Shown here: one piece after another, positions 25,139-33,836 of the stretch
How positions within the stretch are numbered: the first letter of the stretch is position 1
Layout of the letters: the number at the start of each line of letters is the position of its first letter
Assembly: GCA_964543795.1 (NCBI GenBank)
Contig: CAZIZN010000010.1
Coordinates: 124,001-188,000 of the forward strand
Direction: 5' to 3'
From: JACKIC01 sp964543795
GTDB lineage: Bacteria; Planctomycetota; UBA1135; UBA2386
DNA: 64,000 nt
Notes under the pieces: model-generated
Databases searched by the model: none
Seen by the model: the letters and a program-made list of their open reading frames with translations, nothing else
What the model was told of the DNA's origin: nothing
Program-made: the position numbers and the translations under genes

Positions 25139-27024
25139 AACCGCACCCACTTCGCCGCCGACACCGCCCCCTGCGACGAGATCAGGAACGCCATGTAGTG
25201 CCCTGGCAGCGCCTGCACGAGGCCTCGTTGGCTCAACGGGGCAGTCGGGGTGAACACTGGCGCGGGCGGCGTCCGGACCAAAAACTGGTCCGAACTGCCG
25301 TCGTCGGTGATCTCCAACTCCACATAGCGTTGGTCCATGTCACTGTGGTGCGTCACCGAACACGGGCGCATCAACACGAAACGGCTGATCGTGATGCCGG
25401 GCGGCAGCTCCTCGTGCTGCACGGTGTAGTTGGTGTCCCACGCGGCGAGTTGCATCACACCTGGTTGCGCCCACGTGCCTGCGAAGCTCGGGGCCTCCGT
25501 GCTAGCGGTGTGGTACCGAGGCATGTAAACCTCCCAATCGCACGTGCGGGCATCGCCGCCCGCCGAGACCACGTTACCGCTCGGCAGCAGCGCCGCCGTC
25601 GAGTGGTACATGCGCGGCGAGACCTGGGTGGCGTCGGCCGTCCAGCCGGTGACCTTGTTGTAGACCTCGCAGGCCAGAACAGGTGTCGGCGGCGCCGAAT
25701 GGAAGTAGTGGTTGCTGCTGCCGCCGATCGCGAGGACGTCCCCGTTCACGAGCAGCACCGCATTTGCCGTCATGCGCGGCGACACCATCGTCTGGCTCAG
25801 CCCCCACACGAACGTGCCCGCCGTGCTGGCACCGCCGTCGATCTGCCGCGAGTCGGGATGCACGTGCCAGGTGAAGCCACCGGTGCCGTTCGGGATCTGG
25901 TAGCCACCACCGAACGTGAGTATCAGGTCCCTACCGCCGGGCGTGTTGCCCACGTTGGGCAACAGGACGGACGAGCCGTAACCGTGAAACGAAGCCGTCT
26001 GCGCGCTGAACAACCAGGACTGCGTGACGGCAAGCGGATCGTGTCGCACCTTCGTCGCACCGCCGAACATGCCAACCATGACGACCTCGTTGGTCGAGGA
26101 CAGGTGCAGACGCGGATACTCACCGAGCACCCGGGTGCACGGGTTGGTCGCAGGGTGCGGACCCGGCGAGGGTCCGTCGTAGAGCTTGGGCAGGTTGTTC
26201 GGCCCCGGCGGCTGACCGGACAATTCGCGCTCCCAATCCATCGCCTGCAGATCGAACACCTCGTACGTATTCATCGCACGATCTGCGAGTCCCGTGCCTG
26301 GGCAGGCGGAACTCGGCGCACTGCAATAGTAGTTGTCGGTGCGTTCGACACCCCCGGCGACCATCACCTTGGTGTCCGAGATCAGCGTGACGGTCGGGTA
26401 CCAGCGTTCGAGGTGCATCGCGATGGGAGCACCTTGCCCGCCGAGGCGATTCATGAACTGGGCATCCCACCCCGACCACCCGTTGTTCATGGCGTTCGGG
26501 TCCCAGATCCCGACGAACTTGCTGCCGCGGTAGTAGGCGGTCGTCGCGCACGCGGGCCCCGACGCATAGACCGTGTTGCCACCAGCAACGAAGAGTCGCC
26601 CATCAGGCAACCACACGTGCCCCGCGCAGAACAGGTCGCCATAGCCCTGCGGGATGCCCACGACATGGTTGGTGAACTGCTCGGTCTCAGGGTCTCCTAC
26701 CGTGAACCGCTGTGGCCAAGGACCATCGATCAGGTTGTTGTCGCCGTTGGCATCCCAGGCGATGACCTTCGAGGTTCCTGGGATGACTGCCAGGTTGATT
26801 GCCTGGAACCGTGCGGGCCAGTCAGGGAAGCTGTTCGTCGGGTGGTCGAAGGCGCTGATCCACGCTCCCTGCTGGGTGCGGGCTGCCCCAGCCAGGGTCA
26901 CGATACTGGACGCCACGAGCAACGAGCAACGAGCAACGAGCAACGAGCAACGAGCAACGAGCAACGAGCAACGTCCGACGGCATGGCCATCTCCTGGGTT
27001 CCGCGAAGGATGATCGCCGAGCAC
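25135..27024 (-). CDS. Secreted galactose-oxidase/glyoxal-oxidase-like copper radical protein, repeat-switched start
   Basis: A 629-residue protein from the GTG at 27024. Kelch-type blades and a C-terminal DUF1929-like domain give the galactose/glyoxal oxidase layout. Residues fitting the copper-radical site are Cys133 (DLFCAGH) and Tyr209 (ERWYPT) as the cross-link pair, Tyr473-His474 (RMYHS), and His559 or His560 (VTHHSD). These enzymes oxidise alcohols or aldehydes and make H2O2. The signal peptide is built from repeats of CSLLVAR encoded by a 7-bp tandem array (26915-26970). The better-placed ATG at 26984 (AGGAG six bases upstream) is out of frame at the present eight copies and would be in frame at six or nine. 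The start is therefore uncertain by design or by sequencing. Confidence 0.82.
   Translation of the reverse strand: MLGDHPSRNPGDGHAVGRCSLLVARCSLLVARCSLLVASSIVTLAGAARTQQGAWISAFDHPTNSFPDWPARFQAINLAVIPGTSKVIAWDANGDNNLIDGPWPQRFTVGDPETEQFTNHVVGIPQGYGDLFCAGHVWLPDGRLFVAGGNTVYASGPACATTAYYRGSKFVGIWDPNAMNNGWSGWDAQFMNRLGGQGAPIAMHLERWYPTVTLISDTKVMVAGGVERTDNYYCSAPSSACPGTGLADRAMNTYEVFDLQAMDWERELSGQPPGPNNLPKLYDGPSPGPHPATNPCTRVLGEYPRLHLSSTNEVVMVGMFGGATKVRHDPLAVTQSWLFSAQTASFHGYGSSVLLPNVGNTPGGRDLILTFGGGYQIPNGTGGFTWHVHPDSRQIDGGASTAGTFVWGLSQTMVSPRMTANAVLLVNGDVLAIGGSSNHYFHSAPPTPVLACEVYNKVTGWTADATQVSPRMYHSTAALLPSGNVVSAGGDARTCDWEVYMPRYHTASTEAPSFAGTWAQPGVMQLAAWDTNYTVQHEELPPGITISRFVLMRPCSVTHHSDMDQRYVELEITDDGSSDQFLVRTPPAPVFTPTAPLSQRGLVQALPGHYMAFLISSQGAVSAAKWVRL
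26915..26970. repeat. Eight tandem copies of a 7-bp repeat in the signal-peptide region
   Basis: The unit ACGAGCA is repeated exactly eight times without interruption (TGCTCGT on the coding strand). Because 7 is not a multiple of 3, each gained or lost copy shifts the downstream reading frame. The array lies between the best start codon (ATG at 26984) and the rest of the galactose-oxidase-like gene. With eight copies, translation from that ATG meets a TGA after 28 codons. With nine or six copies it would read into the full protein. Confidence 0.9.
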
Positions 27025-27142
27025 CGCCTCCCGTAGGCTGAACCCCGACGATCCCGAAACGCTACGCCCATTCTCTACGGGCCGTCAATTGGTCTCGATC
27101 GATGTCGCACACGGCGGACACCCACCCGCCCCGCGCGAACCG

Positions 27143-28339
27143 TCACCAGCTGCCGATCGACTGCGAGAGGCCCTGCGTCCAGGCGGCGAGCCCACCCGCA
27201 CCGCCCGCGTCGAGCACGAACCACTGGTGGCGCAGCGACAGCCCGTAGAACGTCGGATCCGGCGGCACCGCGATCGTCGTTGCCGCCGCGCCGGCCGCGT
27301 CCGTGAGGCGGAACAGCGTCGGCGCGCCGTTCGGATCGACCCAGACCTGCAGACCCGCGATCGTCAGCGCCGCCTGCGCGAAGTTCGTCATCAGCACGGC
27401 CGGGGCGCCGGGCAGCGCCCCGCTCAACTGCACGTCGAAGCTGCGTACGGTCGACGCGGTCGGGTCGAGCATCGCGCGCTCGCTGGTGCCGATGACCGGC
27501 AGGCCGGGCGTGCCGGCACCCGCGGTGCCGTAGAGCGATTGCAGCGGCCGCTGCGTCGTCATCGCGACGTAGACCGTGAAGTTCGCGACCCCGGACGGCG
27601 GCAGCACGCGATGCCACTGGAACGCGCCGTTGTGGTCGCCGGGCCCGAACGTGCCGCTCCAGCCGGACAGGTCGTCGACGGTGTTGTTCGTCAGCAGGTA
27701 CGGCAGGCGGCCCGGCGTCGTCGTCAGGTACGGATCGACCTGCACCCTGTCGGCGTCCGGGCAGTAGTACTCCAGCCCCGGCAACGTCGTGTTCTGCTGT
27801 TCCGTGTACTGCGAACGGAGGTTGCCCCACGAGAGGTTCGTCAGATAACCCGACGACGACCCGCCGACGTCGAGGTCGGACAACGAGAACACGTCGATCG
27901 TCAGCGGATTGGCGGTCAGGTTCGTGACGCTCATCGCGGCGACGACGTAGCCGCGGTCGGGCCCCGTGCTGACGAGCACCTCGGTCAGCATCGCCGAGAA
28001 CAGCCCGCGCCCGGCGACGTCGGGCCACGTGGTCACGATCGTCGGCCCCGAGACCACGCGCGTCGGCGCGTTCGGCGCCGCGTCGTCGCGGAACGTGAAC
28101 TCCTGCGCATCGCCGGCGACGCGGTAGTACCACCAGAGGCTGAAGAGGTTGTCCACGCCGGTGGCGCCGCTGGCGCGCAGGTCCGCGGGGGCCCATGTGT
28201 TCGAGGTCGCGGCGGGCAGAGGGCCCTGCCGGAAGACCATGTTCGCGTTGGTGATCGTGACGTGAGCCGCCGTCTGTGCGGCGGCGAACGGTGCCAGCGT
28301 CGCGAGCGAAAGCGAGAGCAGCGTGTGAGAGTGGTGCAT
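27143..28339 (-). CDS. Secreted protein of unknown function
   Basis: A 398-residue exported protein. The start at 28339 has AAGGAG upstream and a signal peptide (HTLLSLSLATLAPFAAAQT). The body begins VTITNANMVFRQGPLP and is rich in Thr, Asn and aromatic residues, as expected for a beta-rich extracellular protein. No catalytic motif was recognised. The C-terminal 100 residues (from about RSFDVQLSGALPGAPAVL to LSQSIGSW) fit the recurrent C-terminal module of the window. It is divergent from the gene at 28509, with about 170 bp between starts. Confidence 0.6.
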   Translation of the reverse strand: MHHSHTLLSLSLATLAPFAAAQTAAHVTITNANMVFRQGPLPAATSNTWAPADLRASGATGVDNLFSLWWYYRVAGDAQEFTFRDDAAPNAPTRVVSGPTIVTTWPDVAGRGLFSAMLTEVLVSTGPDRGYVVAAMSVTNLTANPLTIDVFSLSDLDVGGSSSGYLTNLSWGNLRSQYTEQQNTTLPGLEYYCPDADRVQVDPYLTTTPGRLPYLLTNNTVDDLSGWSGTFGPGDHNGAFQWHRVLPPSGVANFTVYVAMTTQRPLQSLYGTAGAGTPGLPVIGTSERAMLDPTASTVRSFDVQLSGALPGAPAVLMTNFAQAALTIAGLQVWVDPNGAPTLFRLTDAAGAAATTIAVPPDPTFYGLSLRHQWFVLDAGGAGGLAAWTQGLSQSIGSW

Positions 28340-28508
28340 CGGACTCCTTGCTTCGGGGTGTGCATGGGAGACCATGCGCGCGGCCGCCGCAACTGCCCCC
28401 GGCAAGGGCCGTCGTCGAGCCGGCAGCCGACGCAGGCAGTTCGCCCGGACCCCGCCCGCTCCAGGACCCGCCGGTCCCGGCTACGATCCTGCACACCCCG
28501 AGGTTCCG

Positions 28509-29813
28509 ATGCCCGATCGCCCGCAGTCGCTCCGTTCGATGTTCCCGCGGTCCCCCGCGTTGGCGTCGCTGCTCGTTCTCGCCGCGTCGCTCGCCGGCCA
28601 GGACGCCCCCGCGAAGCCGCATCCGAACGCCGGCACCTTCTACTTCCCGCTGCAGGCGGGCTCGCACTGGACCTGGCGCACGACGATGACCCACGACGGC
28701 GCCACGCACACCGGCGAACGGGTCGCGTGGGACTTCGGCCCCGTGCCCGCCGGGGCGGCGACGTGCGAGCAGTGGCTCGTCTCGACCGACTCGACGGCGC
28801 AGGCGTTCCCCGAGTACTGGTCGGCCGACTCCAAGGGCGTCTACGAGCACGCATGCCGCTACATGGGCGGCATGCGCGGCGCCCGCGACGAGCGCACGCG
28901 GCTCTTGCCGGCGCCGGTCGGCCTCGAGACGAAGTGGACGTGGGACTACCAGCTCAGCTACCAGACGATGGGCGATGTCGAACGCGATCCCGAGCGCGAC
29001 AAGGTGAGTTGCGTCGGCGAACTGCTCGCCGCGGACACCGCGGTCACCGTGCCGGCGGGCGAGTTCCGCGCCGCGCACGTGCGCATCACGTCGCGGTGCG
29101 ACCACTGGGACCGTGAGAACGTGCGCGAACTGTGGTTCGCGCGCGGCGCGGGCCTCGTCAAGGAGCAGCGCTCGTCGAGCCAGGGCACCGTGCTCTACGA
29201 ACTCGCCGCCTTCCATCTGGCGTCGCCCGCGCCGCCGACGGACCCGCGGACGGCGCTCGAAAAGCACCTGCAGAACGACCCGCGCCGCAGTGCCGGCGAG
29301 CCGGTCGTGCAGTGGATCGACCGGGAGGAGATCGCGTGCTACCTGCCCGACGCCTTCGCGGTGGTGACGTTCGGCGAAGCTGAGGACAGTGCTCGCGCGG
29401 CGTTCCGCGTCGGCGAGCGTGTGCAGGAGATCGCCGCCGACGACCTGCCGCTCTGGTCGGCGACGTGGGCGCGCATGCAGGTGCCGCCGGAAATGCGGGC
29501 GACGGCAACCCGTGCAAACCGTCCGCCGGCGGGCGGGCGAGAAGATCACGCCCTGGTGTTCCTGGCTCGCGTCTACGGCGAGATCGAAGCGCGGCGCCGG
29601 GGGCTCACGGCGATCGAGTTCACGGGCAGCAACAGCACGCGGCGGCTGGGAGCCGAGACGTCGACCGAGTGCGAGGTGCACCTGGCCTGCAAGCGGTCGG
29701 ATGGCGAGGCGGCACTGTTCCTCGCGGGAATCGAGGCGCGCAGCGGGACTCTCACCAAGGTGCACGCGCGGCTCGAGAAGACCGAGGGCGTCGGCGGACC
29801 CCGTCGCCGCTGA
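28509..29813 (+). CDS. Secreted protein of unknown function
   Basis: About 434 residues from the ATG at 28509, which gives a signal peptide (SPALASLLVLAASLAGQ). The mature start, NAGTFYFPLQAGSHWTWR, followed later by TVPAGEFRAAHVRIT and ELWFARGAGLVKEQ, resembles a family of small planctomycete exported proteins whose first domain reports 'xYFPLxxGxxWxY'. It is convergent with the GYF_2/TM2 gene at 29826. The second half (from about 265) has no recognisable family. There is no metal or nucleophile motif. Confidence 0.6.
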   Translation: MPDRPQSLRSMFPRSPALASLLVLAASLAGQDAPAKPHPNAGTFYFPLQAGSHWTWRTTMTHDGATHTGERVAWDFGPVPAGAATCEQWLVSTDSTAQAFPEYWSADSKGVYEHACRYMGGMRGARDERTRLLPAPVGLETKWTWDYQLSYQTMGDVERDPERDKVSCVGELLAADTAVTVPAGEFRAAHVRITSRCDHWDRENVRELWFARGAGLVKEQRSSSQGTVLYELAAFHLASPAPPTDPRTALEKHLQNDPRRSAGEPVVQWIDREEIACYLPDAFAVVTFGEAEDSARAAFRVGERVQEIAADDLPLWSATWARMQVPPEMRATATRANRPPAGGREDHALVFLARVYGEIEARRRGLTAIEFTGSNSTRRLGAETSTECEVHLACKRSDGEAALFLAGIEARSGTLTKVHARLEKTEGVGGPRRR

Positions 29814-29825
29814 GGCGCGTTTCGA

Positions 29826-30272
29826 TCACAACCAGCGGCGCAGGTACCGCTCGTCGGCGTCGCGGAAGCCGCCGCAGGCGATGATCACCAGGTCGACGAG
29901 GAACCAGATGCCCGTGACGACCAGGCCGATGCCGGTGATCGACAGCAGCAGCATCGCGACGCCCGAGCCCGTGCGGCCGACGTAGAAGCGGTGCACGCCG
30001 AACACGCCGAAGAAGAAGGCGAACACGAACGCCGGCAGGATCAGCCGGTCCGACTCGTCGGGATCGCGCGGCTCGGGCTGCGACACCGGCGGCGGCATAC
30101 GCAGTATCCCGGGCACCGCGCCGAGGCGCTGCCAGTCGGGAGTGCCCTCGACCCACGCCAGGTCCGACTCGTGCAGGCGCCCCGCCGCGAGCATCGAATT
30201 GACCTGTTCGACCGAGTAGGGACCGTAGTTCTGGTCGGCGTGGCGGACGGTGATCCGAGGGGCTGCGGACAT
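29826..30272 (-). CDS. GYF_2 plus TM2 domain membrane protein
   Basis: A 148-residue protein from the ATG at 30272 with AGGAG before it. The N-terminal domain (residues 5-55: ITVRHADQNYGPYSVEQVN, ESDLAWVEGTPDWQRL) is a GYF_2 (DUF4339) adaptor fold that usually binds proline-rich peptides. The C-terminal part (about 75-135) is a TM2 domain, two membrane helices with the conserved FGVFGVHRFYVGRTGSG. The combination is common in planctomycetes and Bacteroidota. It is likely in the inner membrane with the GYF_2 domain in the cytoplasm. The role is unknown; recruitment of proline-rich partners is a family-level guess. Confidence 0.85.
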   Translation of the reverse strand: MSAAPRITVRHADQNYGPYSVEQVNSMLAAGRLHESDLAWVEGTPDWQRLGAVPGILRMPPPVSQPEPRDPDESDRLILPAFVFAFFFGVFGVHRFYVGRTGSGVAMLLLSITGIGLVVTGIWFLVDLVIIACGGFRDADERYLRRWL

Positions 30273-30392
30273 GGCGACTCCTGGCGAGGTGGCGGCGAGG
30301 GAGCGCATGCTACGGAAGTTGGCCCGACTATTGCCGAACGCGCCCCCTCGAAGCGGCACGGGGGCAGGAACCGATCGCGGCGGCGGGCGCCG

Positions 30393-31313
30393 TCAGGCAG
30401 GCGCCGCGCAGGCGAGCACCGCCCCGGCGAGCGGCGCGGCCGCGGCCGCGACCTTGGCCGGGTCGACGTGCAACTCGACGAACGGCACGAACTCGGGCAC
30501 GAGCAGGTCGCGACGGATCTCGAGGCACAGCGTGCGCCCCGGGAAACCGGCCGCGAAGGTGTGCGCGAGCGTGACCGGGTGCAGGTTGTACGCGCCGTTG
30601 CGCACGACCTCGAACCCGGCCGACGCGAAGTGCCGCTCGGCCGCTTGCGCGAGGTCGGCGCCGGCGAGTTCGCGACCGTCCGGATCGTGGGTGATGAGAT
30701 CCACCTGCGGGCGGAGCGGCCAGACCGGCATCTTGTCGGGTGCATAGGCCGCCCGCAGGCTGGCGACGATGCGTTCGTCGACGGCGACGTCGACGCTGCG
30801 CGGCGCGTAGGTGTGCACCATGAGTCCGATGCCGCCGTTGCCGCAGACGGCCGCGAACCCGGCTTCCGCCGTGCGCCGGTAGGCGGAGTAGCGGGACAGC
30901 AGGAACCGCCGGTCCTCGACGTGCTGCACCCACGGCATCAGCCCGGGTGTCGGAGCACCCGCGGCCGAACCCTGCGGCAAGGTCGTCGCGTCGATGCGGC
31001 GGTTGCAGTCGACGAACGTGCGCGGCAGCAGGCTGCGCACCAGCAACGCGCTGCGGCGCGGTGCGGCGGCGACGAAGCGCTCGGCGACCGCGCGAGCGAC
31101 TTCGGGCGCGCCGACGTCGGTGTTGACGAAGAAGAAGTCGCGCAGATCGTCGTCGTAATCGCCGCGCAACTGCGCGCGCAACGCCGCGTAGTCGCCGCCC
31201 CGGGTCGCGCCGTGCGGAACCTCGAGCAGCAGGTCCGGCGGCGCCGTCGGGTCGGCAGAAGCGCCGCGCACGAACTCGACCTCGCAGATGCCAGGCTGGG
31301 TCACCAACGACAT
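30393..31313 (-). CDS. N-formylglutamate amidohydrolase-like protein
   Basis: A 306-residue cytoplasmic protein matching the N-formylglutamate amidohydrolase (HutG/FGase, zinc hydrolase) family. Landmarks are LLLEVPHGAT with a metal-binding His, FFVNTDVGAPEVA, RTFVDCNRRID and LCLEIRRDLL. Canonical members cleave N-formyl-L-glutamate in histidine degradation. No hut genes are nearby and the family has been reused, so the substrate is unknown. The start at 31313 is supported by the immediate beginning of the fold. It is downstream of, and in the same direction as, the large secreted protein gene (40 bp gap). Confidence 0.75.
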   Translation of the reverse strand: MSLVTQPGICEVEFVRGASADPTAPPDLLLEVPHGATRGGDYAALRAQLRGDYDDDLRDFFFVNTDVGAPEVARAVAERFVAAAPRRSALLVRSLLPRTFVDCNRRIDATTLPQGSAAGAPTPGLMPWVQHVEDRRFLLSRYSAYRRTAEAGFAAVCGNGGIGLMVHTYAPRSVDVAVDERIVASLRAAYAPDKMPVWPLRPQVDLITHDPDGRELAGADLAQAAERHFASAGFEVVRNGAYNLHPVTLAHTFAAGFPGRTLCLEIRRDLLVPEFVPFVELHVDPAKVAAAAAPLAGAVLACAAPA

Positions 31314-31352
31314 GGCCGCGGAGATACCGCGGCAGCGCCGGTGACACCACCG

Positions 31353-33185
31353 TCACTTGACGCGCACGTCGACCCGATCGTCGGTCGCTTCGAGCAGGAA
31401 CGGCTCGCAGGCCCCCTTCTCCGCCTGCAGCTGCAGCTGCAGGGTCGAGCCCTCGACGGTGACGAACGTGAGATCGATGCGGCCCGCCGCGTCGGTCCGC
31501 TGCTGCAGGAGGCGGGTCCGCAGCGCCGATTCGAGACCCTGCAGCATGGACTGGGCGGCCCCGCTGGTGCCGCGACTCGTGGAGCGGATCATGCGCAGCG
31601 CCGCGCCCTCGATCGGCTCGCCGGCGGCGTCGAGCAGGCGCAGCGACATGCGCGGCATCGGCGCGATCTGCAACAGCGCCGTGGCGCTGCCGCGACCGAG
31701 CTCCGCCGTGTGCAGCGCGGACCCGTGTGCCGACGTCGCCAACACCACCCAGACTCCGACCGGCACCCGCACCGTCGCCGCACCGGTCGTGTCGAGCGGC
31801 ACGCGCGCGATCGAGTAGCGCACCAGCGTGCCGCTGCGTTCGTCGGGCGCGAGCTGGACCACGGCGCCGCGCGCCGGTCCGCCCGAGGCGTCGCGCACCT
31901 CGATGCGGAGGGTGGACCATCCGCCCGCCGCGTCGGCCGCCTCCGGGAGCGGCAGCGCGCGACCGAGCACCGCGCCGAACACCGGCCAGGCCGGACCGGC
32001 CGATCCGGCCACCACGAGGCGCGTGCTCTGCACGTCCAGCGGGACGCCGTCGAACCGGAACCGCCCGCCGGCGCCGACCTGCGACACGAACGTGCGCGGG
32101 TCGTGCATGTAGCCGTTGTCGCCCATCTTCAGCTTGGCCACCACGGTGATCCCGACGGGCGTGCCGGGTGGCACGTCGGCGAGCTCGCCGGTCAGCGGCG
32201 CCACCGACCGCAGCTCGAAGCGCAGCGGCCGCGACTCGAACTTCGCGACCCGCACGTCGTTCTCGTAGACGGCGCCGCTGCGCACGCCGCCGACGACCTG
32301 CGCCCGTCCCGGCGCCTCGGCGACCAGCAACAGTTCCGTGTTGGACGGCTTCGTCAGCGGCGGGCTCGGATAGGGCACGATCGCGCGCAGGGCGCCGTCG
32401 GCGTCCGTGGCGCCGAGGTCGCGCCAGATCGTGCGGTGGGATCCCGGATGACCGTCGAGACGCCACGCGGCGATCTGCGCGACGCGGTGCCGCATCGGCA
32501 CGTTCGCGAGCGGCTTGCCCGTCTCGTCCTCGGCGCGCAGATCGATCGGCTGCGGCGGCGGCAAGGTCAGGTCGCTGCCACCGCCGAGCCACACGTGCAA
32601 CGTCTGGCCGTCGCGCCCCGTCAGCGCGAGGACGTTCGGTCCGAACCCACCCCGTCGCACCGTCCACGGACCCGGCGGCACGACCCAGTGGTCGCCGTCC
32701 CCCGTCGCGACGAGTTCCTGGTCCGCGGCCGGATTCCAGGCCAGTGCGCGCAGTCGGAACGGCGCATGCTCCTGCCAGGCGGGGAGCCCTTCGATGCGCA
32801 CGCGGGCCTCGTCGCAGGGCTCGTCGCAGCGCAGTTCGACGTGCGCGCCGGCCGCGAAGAAACCCTCGACCTTCGACAGGCTGGCGGCGCCGACCTGGCG
32901 GCCCGCACCGACCGCCCACGCCGCGTAGCAGAGGTCGGTGCGCAACCGCGCCACGGCGCGGCCGCGAGCGTCGGTGACGGCTTCGACCCGGTCGCTGGCC
33001 GCATCCGGCAACTCGGGCCGGTTGCCGACGAACGTCACCTTCGCGGCGGGCAGGGGCCGCTGCCTCTCGTCGACGACGTGAACGAACGTCGGCTCGCGCG
33101 CCACCTCGGGAGCCTGCGCCGCCGCCGCGGCGAGCAGCAGGCTCGCCGCGACGAGGCTGCGGCGGATCTCGCACGAGAGCAGCAT
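31353..33185 (-). CDS. Large secreted protein with carboxypeptidase-regulatory-like domains
   Basis: About 610 residues from the ATG at 33185, with a signal peptide (RRSLVAASLLLAAAAAQ). The mature N-terminus (FVHVVDERQRPLPAAKVTF, then DARGRAVARL) is an Ig-like carboxypeptidase regulatory unit. Similar units follow at LRAEDETGKPLANVPM, EVRDASGGPARGAVV and LLDAAGEPIEGAALR. Thus at least four such units occur across the protein. It has no catalytic motif and is similar in design to the protein at 5237-7042. It lies head-to-head with the lipoprotein gene at 33269 (83 bp). Confidence 0.7.
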   Translation of the reverse strand: MLLSCEIRRSLVAASLLLAAAAAQAPEVAREPTFVHVVDERQRPLPAAKVTFVGNRPELPDAASDRVEAVTDARGRAVARLRTDLCYAAWAVGAGRQVGAASLSKVEGFFAAGAHVELRCDEPCDEARVRIEGLPAWQEHAPFRLRALAWNPAADQELVATGDGDHWVVPPGPWTVRRGGFGPNVLALTGRDGQTLHVWLGGGSDLTLPPPQPIDLRAEDETGKPLANVPMRHRVAQIAAWRLDGHPGSHRTIWRDLGATDADGALRAIVPYPSPPLTKPSNTELLLVAEAPGRAQVVGGVRSGAVYENDVRVAKFESRPLRFELRSVAPLTGELADVPPGTPVGITVVAKLKMGDNGYMHDPRTFVSQVGAGGRFRFDGVPLDVQSTRLVVAGSAGPAWPVFGAVLGRALPLPEAADAAGGWSTLRIEVRDASGGPARGAVVQLAPDERSGTLVRYSIARVPLDTTGAATVRVPVGVWVVLATSAHGSALHTAELGRGSATALLQIAPMPRMSLRLLDAAGEPIEGAALRMIRSTSRGTSGAAQSMLQGLESALRTRLLQQRTDAAGRIDLTFVTVEGSTLQLQLQAEKGACEPFLLEATDDRVDVRVK

Positions 33186-33268
33186 CCCGCCATCATGCGC
33201 CGATCGCACCGGGCCGACCAGGGCGCACCCGCTCCAGTCCCGCCGCGGGACATGCCGATGTCTGCGAC

Positions 33269-33742
33269 ATGCGCAAGCGCCTCGGCAGCCTCTTCGCGAC
33301 CGCCCTCTGCGTGTCGGCATGCAGCCCGGACCAGGAGTCTTCGGCCGCCGCGGCCGTGTTCACCGCGTTCCAGGACGCGCTGCGTCGCGGGGACGCGGCG
33401 GCTTGCCGCAACCTCGTCACCGCGGAATCGGCCAAGGCCCTCGACGCCGTCGATTGGCGTGCCGTGCGCGAGCGCCGGAGCCTCGAGGTCACCGGCAGCG
33501 AGCGCGGCGCGCTCGACTACCGGGTCAAGGTCGCCGACCCCAACGACGGTGGTCGCGCCGCCGAGTTCGTCGTCGTACGCGAATACGGCCGCCTCGTCGT
33601 CGACCTCGTCGCCACGGCCGGCATGCACACCGAGGTGCGCGAAGCGACCGCCGGCCGCGAGGAACTCGCGCCGCGCGAACTGACGCCCGCCGACCGGGAA
33701 CGCATCCGCCAGTTCGAGCTGTCGCAGCCGCCGCGCCGCTGA
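33269..33742 (+). CDS. Small lipoprotein, possibly NTF2-like
   Basis: A 157-residue lipoprotein with signal peptide KRLGSLFATALC and lipobox CVSAC (Cys18). The mature part begins AAAAVFTAFQDALRRGDAAA, a pattern seen in DUF4878/NTF2-like small lipoproteins with a helix followed by a curved sheet. No active-site residues can be named. It sits between a divergent secreted-protein gene and trxB, which is in the same direction 94 bp downstream. Confidence 0.6.
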   Translation: MRKRLGSLFATALCVSACSPDQESSAAAAVFTAFQDALRRGDAAACRNLVTAESAKALDAVDWRAVRERRSLEVTGSERGALDYRVKVADPNDGGRAAEFVVVREYGRLVVDLVATAGMHTEVREATAGREELAPRELTPADRERIRQFELSQPPRR

Positions 33743-33836
33743 GCCGGCACCGGCCGGCCGGCCGCTTGCCCGGAGTTCGCGGCGGAACTAACCCCTGCCT
33801 TTTCGTAGCATGGGCGCCCTCGAACGCGACCTCCGC

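Noticed and set aside
26915..26970. CRISPR-like array
   Set aside because: The units are 7 bp and contiguous with no spacers, so this is a simple sequence repeat.
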